Shown: positions 53,143 to 63,812 of the stretch, one piece after another
How positions within the stretch are numbered: the stretch's first letter is position 1
How the letters are laid out: each line of letters starts with the position of its first letter
Source of the DNA: Siderastrea siderea
Lineage: Eukaryota; Cnidaria; Anthozoa; Scleractinia; Rhizangiidae
DNA: 64,000 bases
Assembly (NCBI GenBank): GCA_964030785.1
Contig: OZ034977.1
Coordinates: 25,615,652-25,679,651 of the forward strand
Reading direction: 5' to 3'
The notes under the pieces: generated by a model
Databases searched by the model: none
What the model saw: only the letters and a program-made list of their open reading frames with translations
What the model was told of the DNA's origin: nothing
Position numbers and translations under genes: made by a program

Positions 53143-54655
53143 TTATCTCGGCGACGCTGTCATCACTGTCTCCTCCAAGAACCAAAATTGCAAAACACTT
53201 CGGGCATGGCGGAATTTCTTTCTGTTGCTGCTGTGGGATCTGCGCATGAAAACGAAATATTTTCCAGCGCACAGCCATCATCTCAGTCTCTTTGTCATCA
53301 ATGGCTCCACTCTTGACGAAAATTATTTCATTCTTTCCTGTGGCGAAAATTGGCGTATCTTTGTCGAAAACTATGTCCTTTGCATAGTGTGACTTTGGAG
53401 CCGGCAAATGTACTAACTGCCCTTCCAGTAATAGCAATAGGTCATGCCACGGAATAATGCAAGGCGACCACCTGAAATCATTAAGAAAAATGCATTCTGC
53501 CTTTTCTGCGCCCACCCACGCGAAACTTGTACATGCGGGATTTGAAAAGGTATTAAAAATAACATTTAGAGGATTCAACAGAAAGGTTTTACCACAGTTA
53601 GCAACACCAATATTCATGATATTACGGTATTTTCCCCGTCCCTTCTCTAGTAAATCTTGAATACTCCTGCCATAATACTGAGCATCGATGCCGTTACATT
53701 CCAGTACCTCTTTAGCACATGTCAACCACTGCCCATAACAACCCTCCACGCACTGTCCTTCCTTCGCCTCATTTATCAGTTCGATTCTTGTTTTCGTCTG
53801 TCTGTCCAGTTGTTGTTTTGAATTCTCCATTTCCCAGGTAGTTTCCAAAACTTCAGCGACAACCTTAGGGCCCCTGTTAACGATAAACTCCGCCAGATCA
53901 ATTTTCCCCTCTTGTTTCTGTTCTCTTGCAAGAGCAAGTAACTCTGTGCGAGACTTGATATTCTTGGCGAGGATGATTTCGGAAAGTTCATAGCTTGTCA
54001 TGCGTTTCCTCTTTGCCTTTCCCTTGGCCTTGGATTTGCTGTTAGTTGGTGCTTCCATTTCGTCAATCTTTCCGTGCTCGAACTCGTCATCTTCGTCGCC
54101 CATGTCATCGTTTAAACCTCTCTTTGGTTGCTTACTGTTTGCTGCTAGTGAATTAGCAAAAGAAGCCCGGTTCGTTCTTGGCGGATTACTATTGCTGAGA
54201 TCTGGATGGCCAGAACTCTGAATGTAATCTTCATCCTCTTTTGTCACGTACTGCCAGGCACTAAAATAATTTGCGTGGATAGCGGAGAAATGAACCGAGA
54301 TTCCACACCGCTCTGACAAAAACCTCTTACTAGACAACCACCGTTTATTTTTATCCAACTTGACAGCCATGTGGTAGTGGATACCAAAATTAAGGTGTCT
54401 TTCCATGGAACAACACCACTGAATTATTTTGGCTGGGGTATCATAGAAAGAATGAACAACGGCGTCAACGAAAGACTGTCTTGTAGGAAAGCGGGCTTCA
54501 TCTGCTTGACTGTACGTTATTAAGTACACTTTACGTACAGCACGAGCGTTGATCTCTTGCCGGTTTACTTCAGGCATCTCGGTACCAGTATGCTCCTGCG
54601 TTTCACTTGCTTCGGAGGAAGCTGAATCGGACTCATATCCTTTTATCATTTCCAT
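53126..54655 (-). CDS. HUH-SF3 Rep, copy 14 (A319E)
   Basis: 509 aa with Glu319 (base 53700). Private silent change at 54599 (Thr codon). It is intact although its unit is truncated. Confidence 0.88.
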   Translation of the reverse strand: MEMIKGYESDSASSEASETQEHTGTEMPEVNRQEINARAVRKVYLITYSQADEARFPTRQSFVDAVVHSFYDTPAKIIQWCCSMERHLNFGIHYHMAVKLDKNKRWLSSKRFLSERCGISVHFSAIHANYFSAWQYVTKEDEDYIQSSGHPDLSNSNPPRTNRASFANSLAANSKQPKRGLNDDMGDEDDEFEHGKIDEMEAPTNSKSKAKGKAKRKRMTSYELSEIILAKNIKSRTELLALAREQKQEGKIDLAEFIVNRGPKVVAEVLETTWEMENSKQQLDRQTKTRIELINEAKEGQCVEGCYGQWLTCAKEVLECNGIDAQYYGRSIQDLLEKGRGKYRNIMNIGVANCGKTFLLNPLNVIFNTFSNPACTSFAWVGAEKAECIFLNDFRWSPCIIPWHDLLLLLEGQLVHLPAPKSHYAKDIVFDKDTPIFATGKNEIIFVKSGAIDDKETEMMAVRWKIFRFHAQIPQQQQKEIPPCPKCFAILVLGGDSDDSVAEITSNHE

Positions 54656-57600
54656 AATGACTTCAAGAAGGGAAAACAAGTGTTATTATGCCTTGCGAAA
54701 TTGATTGTGAACGTGCCGAAGACGACAACAATCACTTTGAAAATCGACATTTGATACGACCAAAAGATATCACACACAAAATTCGTTAGCTAAAAACTTG
54801 ATTTTTTAATGCTAAAAACTACTACACATGACAATTTTCTAAATCTGTACTTTACTTGGCGGATATTTCCTTAATATAAATATCGTGAAGACATGATAGC
54901 ACCCCGTCCACAACAAAAAAGGCAATACTGACAATATGACCACCTCGGACAATGAGCGACAAAAGTAGTTGAGACATTTTCTAAAATGTAATGGCGTTGT
55001 ACTCAGTTTCACTTTTTGCTGTTCAGCAAAGATTTTCAAACACAAATCCCCCCTCCCCCTATCCAATGTTGTACCGGGATAAACGCTGGTTCCCACCTAG
55101 CAAATTCAACATTGTTTGGGGGGGATGGGGGGTATATTTTAGTGGGTAAGGGGGATTTTAAAGCTAGGTATGCCAAAAAAAGGGGAATGTCTCAACACTT
55201 TTGACGCTCATTGTGTGTATAGCCATGTATAGCCATGTATAGCTGTGTATAGCCATGTATAGCTATGTATAGCTGTGTATAGCTATGTATGGCTATGTAT
55301 ATCTGTGTATAGCCATGTATAGTTGTGTATGGTTGTGTATAGCCATGTATAGTCATGTTTAGCTGTGTATAGACATATATAGCTGTGTAAAGCTGTGTAT
55401 AGCTATGTATGGCTATGTATATCTGTGTATAGCCATGTATAGCTGTGTATAGCTGTGTATAGCCATGTACAGCCATGTAGAGCCATGTATAGCCATGTAT
55501 AGCTGTGTATAGCCATTTATAGCTGTGTATAGCTGTGTATAGCCATGTATAGCTGTGTATAGTCATGTAAAGCTGTGTATAGCCATCTATAGCTGTGTAT
55601 AGCTGTGTATAGCTATGTATAGCTATGTATAGCTGTGTATAGCCATGTATAGCCATGTATAGCTGTGTATAGCTATGTATGGCTATGTATATCTGTGTAT
55701 AGCCATGTATAGCTGTGTATAGCTGTGTATAGCCATGTATAGCGGTGTATAGCCATGTATAGCTGTGTATAGCCATATATAGCTGTGTCTAGTCATGTAT
55801 AGCTGTGTATAGCCATGTATAGCTGTGTATAGCTGAGTATAGCTATGTATGGCTATATATATCAGTGTATAGCCATGTATAGCTATGTATAGCTGTGTAT
55901 AGCCATGTATAGCTGTGTCTAGTCATGTATAGCTGTGTATAGCCATGTATAGCTGTGTATAGCTGAGTATAGCTATTTATGGCTATGTATATCTGTGTAT
56001 ACCCATGTATAGCTGTGTATAGCTGTGTATAGACATGTATAGCTGTGTATAGTCATGTATAGCTGTGTATAGCCGTGTATAGTTGTGTATAGCTATGTAT
56101 GGCTATGTATAACTGTGTATAGCAATGTATGGCTGTGTATAGCTGTGTATAACCATGTACAGCCATGTATAGCCATGTATAGCTGTGTATAGCCATGTAT
56201 AGCTAAGTATAGCTGTGTATAGCTTTGTATGGCTATGTATATCTGTGTATAGCCATGTATAGTTGTGTATAGTTGTGTATAGCCATGTATAGCCATGTTG
56301 AGTTTTGTATAGCCATGTATATCTGTGTAAAGCTGTGTCTAGCTATGTATGGCTATGTATATCTGTGTATAGCCATGTATAGCTGTGTATAGCTGCGTAT
56401 AGCTATGTACAGCCATGTATAGCCATGTATAGCCATGTATAGCTGTGTATAGCCATGTATAGCTGTGTATAGCTGTGTATAGCCATGTATAGCTGTGTAT
56501 AGTCATGTATAGCTGTGTATAGCCATCTATAGCTGTGTATAGCTGTGTATAGCTATGTATAGTTATGTATAGCTGTGTATAGCCATGTATAGCCATGTAG
56601 AGCTGTGTATAGCTATGTACGGCTATGTATATCTGTGTATAGCCATGTATAGCTGTGTATACCTGTGTATAGCCATGTATAGCTGTGTATAGCCATGTAT
56701 AGCTGTGTATAGCCATGTATAGCTGTGTATAGCTGTGTATAGCTATGTATGGCTATGTATATCTGTGTATAGCCATGTATAGCTGTGTATAGCTGTGTAT
56801 AGCCATGTATAGCTGTGTCTAGTCATGTATAGCTGTGTATAGCCATGTATAGCTGTGTATAGCTGTGTATAGCTATGTATGGCTATGTATATCTGTGTAT
56901 AGCTATGTTTAGCTGTGTATAGCTGTGTATAGTCATGTATTACTGTGTACAGCCATGTATAGCTGTGTATAGCTGTGTATAGCTATGTATGGCTATGTGT
57001 ATCTGTGTATAGCCATGTATAGCTGTGTATAGTTATGTATAGCTGTGTATAGCTGTGTAGAGCCATGTATATCTGTGTATAGCTATGTATGGCTATGTAT
57101 ATCTGTGTATAGCCATGTATAGCTGTGTATAGCTGTGTATAGCCATGTATAGCTGTGTATAGTCATGTATAGCTGTGTATAGCCATGTATAGCTGTGTAT
57201 AGCTGTGTATAGCTATGTATAGCTATGTATATCTGTGTATAGCCATGTATAGCTTTGTATAGCTGTGTATAGCCATGTATAGCTGTGTCTAGTCATGTAT
57301 AGCTGTGTATAGCCATGTATAGCTGTGTATAGCTGAGTATAGCTATGTATGGCTATGTATATCTGTGTATAGCCATGTATAGCTGTGTATAGCTGTGTAT
57401 AGACATGTATAGCTGTGTATAGTCATGTATAGCTGTGTATAGCCATGTATAGCTGTGTATAGCTGTGTATAGCTATGTATAGTTATGTATAGCTGTGTAT
57501 AGCTGTGTATAGCCATGTATAGCTGTGTATAGCTATGTATGGCTATGTATATCTGTGTATAGCCATGTATAGCTGTGTATAGCTGTGTACAGTCATGTAT

Positions 57601-59340
57601 AGCTGTGTATAGCCATGTATAGCTGTGTATAGCCATGTATAGCTGTGTCTAGTCATGTACAGCTGTGTATAGCCATGTATAGCTGTGTATAGCTGTGTAT
57701 AGCTATCTATTGTGATGTATATCTGTGTATAGCCATGTATAGCTGTGTATAGCTGTGTATAGACATGTATAGCTGTGTATAGTCATGTATAGCTGTGTAT
57801 AGCCATGTATAGCTGTGTATAGCTGTGTATAGCTATGTATGGCTATGTATATCTGTGTATAGCCATGTATAGCTGTGTATAGCTGTGTATAGCCATGTAT
57901 AGCTGTGTCTAGTCATGTATAGCTGTGTATAGCCATGTATAGCTGTGTATAGCTGAGTATAGCTATGTATGGCTATGTATATCTGTGTATAGCCATGTAT
58001 AGCTGTGTATAGCTGTGTATAGACATGTATAGCTGTGTATAGTCATGTATAGCTGTGTATAGCCATGTATAGCTGTGTATAGCTGTGTATAGCTATGTAT
58101 AGTTATGTATAGCTGTGTATAGCTGTGTATAGCCATGTATAGCTGTGTATAGGTATGTATGGCTATGTATATCTGTGTATAGCCATGTATAGCTGTGTAT
58201 AGCTGTGTACAGTCATGTATAGCTGTGTATAGCCATGTATAGCTGTGTATAGCCATGTATAGCTGTGTCTAGTTATGTATAGCTGTGTATAGCCATGTAT
58301 AGCTGTGTATAGCTGTGTATAGCTATCTATTGTGATGTATATCTGTGTATAGCCATGTATAGCTGTGTATAGCTGTGTATAGACATGTATAGCTGTGTAT
58401 AGTCATGTATAGCTGTGTATAGCCATGTATAGCTGTGTATAGCTGTGTATGGCTATGTATGGCTATGTATATCTGTGTATAGCCATGTATAGCTGTGTAT
58501 AGTTATGTATAGCTGTGTATAGCTGTGTATAGCCATGTATAGCTGTGTATAGCTATGTATGGCTATGTATATCTGTGTATAGCCATGTACAGCTGTGTAT
58601 AGCTGTGTATAGCCATGTATAGCTGTGTATAGTCATGTATAGCTGTGTATAGCCATGTATAGCTGTGTATAGCTGTGTATAGCTATATATGGCTATGTAT
58701 ATCTGTGTATAGCCATGTATAGCTGTGTATAGCTGTGTATAGCCATGTATAGCTGTGTCTAGTCATGTATAGCTGTGTATAGCCATGTATAGCTGTGTAT
58801 AGCTGAGTATAGCTATGTATGGCTATGTATATCTGTGTATAGCCATGTATAGCTGTGTATAGTTGTGTATAGCTATGTATGGCTATGTATATCTGTGTAT
58901 AGCCATGTATGGCTGTGTATAGCCATGTATAGCTGTGTATAGCTGTGTATAGCCATGTATAGCTGTGTATAGTCATGTAAAGCTATGTATATCTGTGTAT
59001 AGCCATGTATAGCTATGTATATCTGTGTATAGCCATGTATAGCTGTGTATAGTTATGTATAGCTGTCTATAGCTGTGTATAGCCATGTATAGCTGTGTAT
59101 AGCAGTGTATAGCCATGTATAGCTGTGTATAGTCATGTATAGCTGTGTATAGCCATGTATAGCTGTGTATAGCTGTTTATAGCTATGTATGGCTATGTAT
59201 ATCTGTGTATAGCCATGTATAGCTGTGTATAGCTGTGTATAGCCATGTATAGCTGTGTCTAGTCATGTATAGCTGTGTATAGCCATGTATAGCTGTGTAT
59301 AGCTGAGTATAGCTATGTATGGCTATGTATATCTGTGTAT

Positions 59341-60566
59341 AGCCATGTATAGCTGTGTATAGTTGTGTATAGCTCTGTATGGCTATGTATATCTGTGTAT
59401 AGCCATGTATGGCTGTGTATAGCTGTGTATAGCCATGTATAGCCATGTACAGCTGTTTATAGCCATGTATAGCTATGTATAGCTGTGTATAGCTATGTAT
59501 GGCTATGTATATCTGTGTATAGCCATGTATAGTTGTGTATGGTTGTGTATAGCCATGTATAGCCATGTTTAGCTGTGTATAGCCATGTATAGCTGTGTAA
59601 ATCTGTGTATAGCTATGTATGGCTATGTATATCTGTGTATAGCCATGTATAGCTGTGTATAGCTGTGTATAGCTATGTACAGCCATGTATAGCCATGTAT
59701 AGCCATGTATAGCTGTGTATAGCCATGTATAGCTGTGTATAGCTGTGTATAGCCATGTATAGCTGTGTATAGTCATGTATAGCTGTGTATAGCCATCTAT
59801 AGCTGTGTATAGCTGTGTATAGCTATGTATAGTTATGTATAGCTGTGTATAGCCATGTATAGCCATATATAGCTGTGTATAGCTATGTATCTCTATGTAT
59901 AGCTGTGTATAGCCATGTATAGCTGTGTATAGCCATGTATAGCTGTGTATAGCCATGTATAGCTGTGTATAGTTGTGTATAGCTCTGTATGGCTATGTAT
60001 ATCTGTGTATAGCCATGTATGGCTGTGTATAGCTGTGTATAGCCATGTATAGCCATGTACAGCTGTTTATAGCCATGTATAGCTATGTATAGCTGTGTAT
60101 AGCTATGTATGGCTATGTATATCTGTGTATAGCCATGTATAGTTGTGTATGGTTGTGTATAGCCATGTATAGCCATGTTTAGCTGTGTATAGCCATGTAT
60201 AGCTGTGTAAATCTGTGTATAGCTATGTATGGCTATGTATATCTGTGTATAGCCATGTATAGCTGTGTATAGCTGTGTATAGCTATGTACAGCCATGTAT
60301 AGCCATGTATAGCCATGTATAGCTGTGTATAGCCATGTATAGCTGTGTATAGCTGTGTATAGCCATGTATAGCTGTGTATAGTCATGTATAGCTGTGTAT
60401 AGCCATCTATAGCTGTGTATAGCTGTGTATAGCTATGTATAGTTATGTATAGCTGTGTATAGCCATGTATAGCCATATATAGCTGTGTATAGCTATGTAT
60501 CTCTATGTATAGCTGTGTATAGCCATGTATAGCTGTGTATAGCCATGTATAGCTGTGTATAGCCAT
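59341..60566. repeat. 610-bp tandem duplication within the minisatellite
   Basis: 59341-59956 is repeated almost unchanged at 59951-60566, identifiable by rare decamers such as agctctgtat and ctctatgtat. A more diverged relative begins near 60881. A separate pair with a 620-bp offset lies at 57291-57650 and 57911-58270. Confidence 0.85.
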
Positions 60567-62380
60567 GTATAGCTGTGTATAGCTGTGTATAGCTATGTAT
60601 GGCTATGTATATCTGTGTATAGCCATGTATAGCTGTGTATAGCTGCGTATAGCCATGTATAGCTGTGTATAGTCATGTATAGCTGTGTATAGCCATGTAT
60701 AGCTGTGTATAGCTGTGTATAGCTATGTATGGCTATGTATATCTGTGTATAGCCATGTATAGCTGTGTATAGCTGTGTATAGCCATGTATAGCTGTGTAT
60801 AGTCATGTATAGCTCTGTATAGCCATGTATAGCTGTGTATAGCTGTGTATAGCTATGTATGGCTAAGTATATCTGTGTATAGCCATGTATAGCTGTGTAT
60901 AGTTGTGTATAGCTATGTATGGCTATGTATATCTGTGTATAGCCATGTATGGCTGTGTATAGCTGTGTATAGCCATGTATAGCCATGTACAGCTGTTTAT
61001 AGCCATGTATAGCTATGTATAGCTGTGTATAGCTATGTATGGCTATGTATATCTGTGTATAGCCATGTATAGTTGTGTATGGTTGTGTATAGCCATGTAT
61101 AGCCATGTTTAGCTGTGTATAGCCATGTATAGCTGTGTAAATCTGTGTATAGCTATGTATGGCTATGTATATCTGTGTATAGCCATGTATAGCTGTGTAT
61201 AGCTGTGTATGGCTATGTATGGCCATGTATATCTGTGTATAGCCATGTATAGCTGTGTATAGTTATGTATAGCTGTGTATAGCTGTGTATAGCCATGTAT
61301 AGCTGTGTATAGCTATGTATGGCTATGTATATCTGTGTATAGCCATGTACAGCTGTGTATAGCTGTGTATAGCCATGTATAGCTGTGTATAGTCATGTAT
61401 AGCTGTGTATAGCCATGTATAGCTGTGTATAGCTGTGTATAGCTATGTATGGCTAAGTATATCTGTGTATAGCCATGTATAGCTGTGTATAGTTATGTAT
61501 AGCTGTGTATAGCTGTGTATAGCCATGTATAGCTGTGTATAGCTATGTATGGCTATGTATGTCTGTGTATAGTTGTGTATAGCCGTGTATAGTTGTGTAT
61601 AGCTATGTATGGCTATGTATAACTGTGTATAGCAATGTATGGCTGTTTATAGCTGTGTATAACCATGTACAGCCATGTATAGCCATGTATAGCCATGTAT
61701 AGCTGTGTATAGCCATGTATAGCTATGTATAGCTGTGTATAGCTTTGTATGGCTATGTATATCTGTGTGTAGCCATGTATAGTTGTGTATAGTTGTGTAT
61801 AGCCATGTATAGCCATGTTTAGCTGTGTATAGCTATGTATAGCTGTGTAAGGCTGTGTATAGCTCTGTATGGCTATGTATATCTGTGTATAGCCATGTAT
61901 AGCTGTGTATAGCTGCGTATAGCCATGTACAGCCATGTATAGCCATGTATAGCCATGTATAGCTGTGTATAGCCATGTATAGCTGTGTATAGCTGTGTAT
62001 AGCCATGTATAGCTGTGTATAGTCATGTATAGCTGTGTATAGCCATCTATAGCTGTGTATAGCTGTGTATAGCTATGTATAGTTATGTATAGCTGTGTAT
62101 AGCCATGTATAGCTGTGTATAGCTATGTATGGCTATGTATATCTGTGTATAGCCATGTATAGCTGTGTATAGCTGTGTATAGCCATGTATAGCTGTGTAT
62201 AGCCATGTATAGCTGTGTATAGCCATGTATAGCTGTGTATAGCTGTGTATAGCTATGTATGGCTATGTATATCTGTGTATAGCCATGTATAGCTGTGTAG
62301 AGCTGTGTATAGCCATGTATAGCTGTGTCTAGTCATGTATAGCTGTGTATAGCCATGTATAGCTGTGTATAGCTGTGTAT

Positions 62381-62950
62381 AGCTATGTATGGCTATGTAT
62401 ATCTGTGTATAGCCATGTATAGCTGTGTATAGCTGTGTATAGACATGTATAGCTGTGTATAGTCATGTATAGCTGTGTATAGCCATGTATAGCTGTGTAT
62501 AGCTGTGTATAGCTATGTATGGCTATGTATATCTGTGTATAGCCATGTATAGCTGTGTATAGCTATGTATTGCTATGTATATCTGTGTATAGCCATGTAT
62601 AGCTGTGTATAGCTGTGTATAGCCATGTATAGCTGTGTATAGTCATGTATAGCTGTGTATAGCCATGTATAGCTGTGTATAGCTGTGTATAGCTATGTAT
62701 GGCTATGTATATCTGTGTATAGCCATGTATAGCTGTGTATAGCTGTGTATAGCCATGTATAGCTGTGTCTAGTCATGTATAGCTGTGTATAGCCATGTAT
62801 AGCTGTGTATAGCTGTGTATAGCTATGTATGGCTATGTATATCTGTGTATAGCCATGTATAGCTGTGTAAAGCTGTGTATAGACATGTATAGCTGTGTAT
62901 AGTCATGTATAGCTGTGTATAGCCATGTATAGCTGTGTATAGCTGTGTAT
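62381..62950. repeat. 130-bp higher-order repeats (13 decamers)
   Basis: The word order agctatgtat, ggctatgtat, atctgtgtat, agccatgtat recurs starting at 62381, 62511, 62561, 62691 and 62821. Steps are 130 bp except for one shortened 50-bp step. Confidence 0.75.
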
Positions 62951-63227
62951 AGCTGTGTATAGCTATGTATAGTTATGTATAGCTGTGTATAGCTGTGTAT
63001 AGCCATGTATAGCTGCGTATAGCTATGTATGGCTATGTATATCTGTGTATAGACATGTATAGCCGTGTATAGTTGTGTATAGCTATGTATGGCTATGTAT
63101 AACTGTGTATAGCAATGTATGGCTGTGTATAGCTGTGTATAGCCATGTACAGCCATGTATAGCCATGTATAGCCATGTATAGCTGTGTATAGCCATGCAT
63201 GAGAACCCTCAGGCCTTAGAAACGGAA

Positions 63228-63254
63228 AGTTCGGTCATCTGAAATGACCGAACT
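63228..63254. repeat. Perfect 11-bp hairpin
   Basis: AGTTCGGTCAT and its exact complement ATGACCGAACT are separated by a 5-nt loop, about 30 bp after the minisatellite ends. It may be chance, a small inverted repeat, or part of an old element end. Confidence 0.7.
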
Positions 63255-63296
63255 GTGATCCCTACCCGCTATAAGACAATAGGAGCCGTTGACAGA

Positions 63297-63440
63297 GCAC
63301 ACAGCTGGATTCTCCTCTGGCCTCTAGTAAACGAATGTTAATCGTCAGTCACACGTCAACACTTGACGAGGCACACAGTTGGACTCTCGTGTGTTCTCTG
63401 CTAAAACGAATGTTAACCATCAGTCACACGTCAACTTTTC
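63297..63440. repeat. Imperfect 74-bp direct repeat, two copies
   Basis: Copies begin GCACACAGCTGG (63297) and GCACACAGTTGG (63371). They share ACGAATGTTAA and CAGTCACACGTCAAC, with scattered differences between. Confidence 0.8.
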
Positions 63441-63778
63441 ACAGTGCTTGCGAAATATCGAAACACCCAAGCGCAAGAACCGCTTCGCTTCCTTCTCTTT
63501 ACTTGCGGTTCAGCTTTTCGATAGTGCGCCTCCGCTTCTTCAGACATGCCGTACTGAACCGAATAATTAATAGTCATGCGAAGCAAGTAAACGCGACAGA
63601 CAATACGACACGCAGTCAGTCCACTTTTTTCAGTGCGAGATTCGGGAGGGGGAGGCTAGGTGGGAGGGTGTTATAATTTGAAATTGTTGTACATACAAAC
63701 ATTAGACGACCTGGACTTGATGTTTTCGGTCATTTAGTGCAATATTCTAGTAATGAATGGGTTAATTGGAAAATATAT

Positions 63779-63812
63779 ATATTCTCATACTCTCATATTC
63801 TCATATTCTCTT
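63779..63812. repeat. Short CTCATATT-type simple repeat
   Basis: Several near-copies of CTCATATT in a T-rich stretch; a minor low-complexity sequence. Confidence 0.7.

Larger units (their letters stand above)
1..55214. repeat. Tandem array of a 3.66-3.77 kb Rep + transposase unit
   Basis: Fourteen consecutive units in one orientation, the last truncated. The first base of the window has the same phase as 3712, 7460, 11171 and so on, so the array extends beyond the left edge. Unit lengths are 3711 bp (units 1 and 3-9), 3748 (unit 2, one extra 37-bp repeat), 3662 (unit 10, one 49-bp repeat fewer), 3774 (units 11 and 13, with a 112-bp module) and 8146 (unit 12, which is 3774 plus a 4372-bp insertion with its target duplication). 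Each unit carries a minus-strand Rep gene and a plus-strand DDE transposase gene. Unit-specific substitutions and indels argue against a simple assembly duplication. The array could be an integrated rolling-circle concatemer or a satellite grown by unequal exchange; the sequence does not decide. Confidence 0.97.
52793..55214. repeat. Array unit 14, truncated (2422 bp)
   Basis: Complete Rep gene, 112-bp module (from 54873), one 37-bp repeat (55075-55111) and one 49-bp repeat (55166-55214). Similarity stops after GCTCATTGT at 55214, the outer end of the inverted repeat arm minus its last four bases, where the minisatellite begins. No transposase follows. Non-coding stretch 54656-55214. Confidence 0.95.
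55215..63200. repeat. ~8 kb minisatellite of a 10-bp unit
   Basis: About 800 tandem decamers drawn from a small set: agctgtgtat, agccatgtat, agctatgtat, ggctatgtat, atctgtgtat, agtcatgtat, agttgtgtat and rare variants. As far as can be read, every decamer stays in one register from start to end; variation is by substitution or by whole decamers. A 13-decamer higher-order unit is frequent in 62381-62951. Minus-strand frames stay open for up to 257 codons because the common decamers contain no stop on that strand. They encode Tyr/His/Thr-rich decapeptide repeats and are not called as genes. Confidence 0.97.

Noticed and set aside
1..55214. The array as a pure assembly artefact
   Set aside because: Unit-specific substitutions, indels, a nonsense mutation and one unit-specific insertion are arranged in blocks, which simple duplication of reads would not create. 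Exact copy number still needs long reads.
55192..63156. Minus-strand proteins of up to 257 residues in the minisatellite
   Set aside because: They arise from a 10-bp repeat without stops on that strand. No start context, domain or independent conservation supports them.
55215..63200. CRISPR array
   Set aside because: There are no unique spacers between the repeats; this is a continuous decamer tandem in eukaryote-like DNA.
55215..63200. Telomeric repeat
   Set aside because: The decamer does not contain TTAGGG or a related telomere motif.
63335..63676. 113-codon frame in the right flank
   Set aside because: It crosses the 74-bp direct repeat, overlaps another frame of similar quality and shows no domain.
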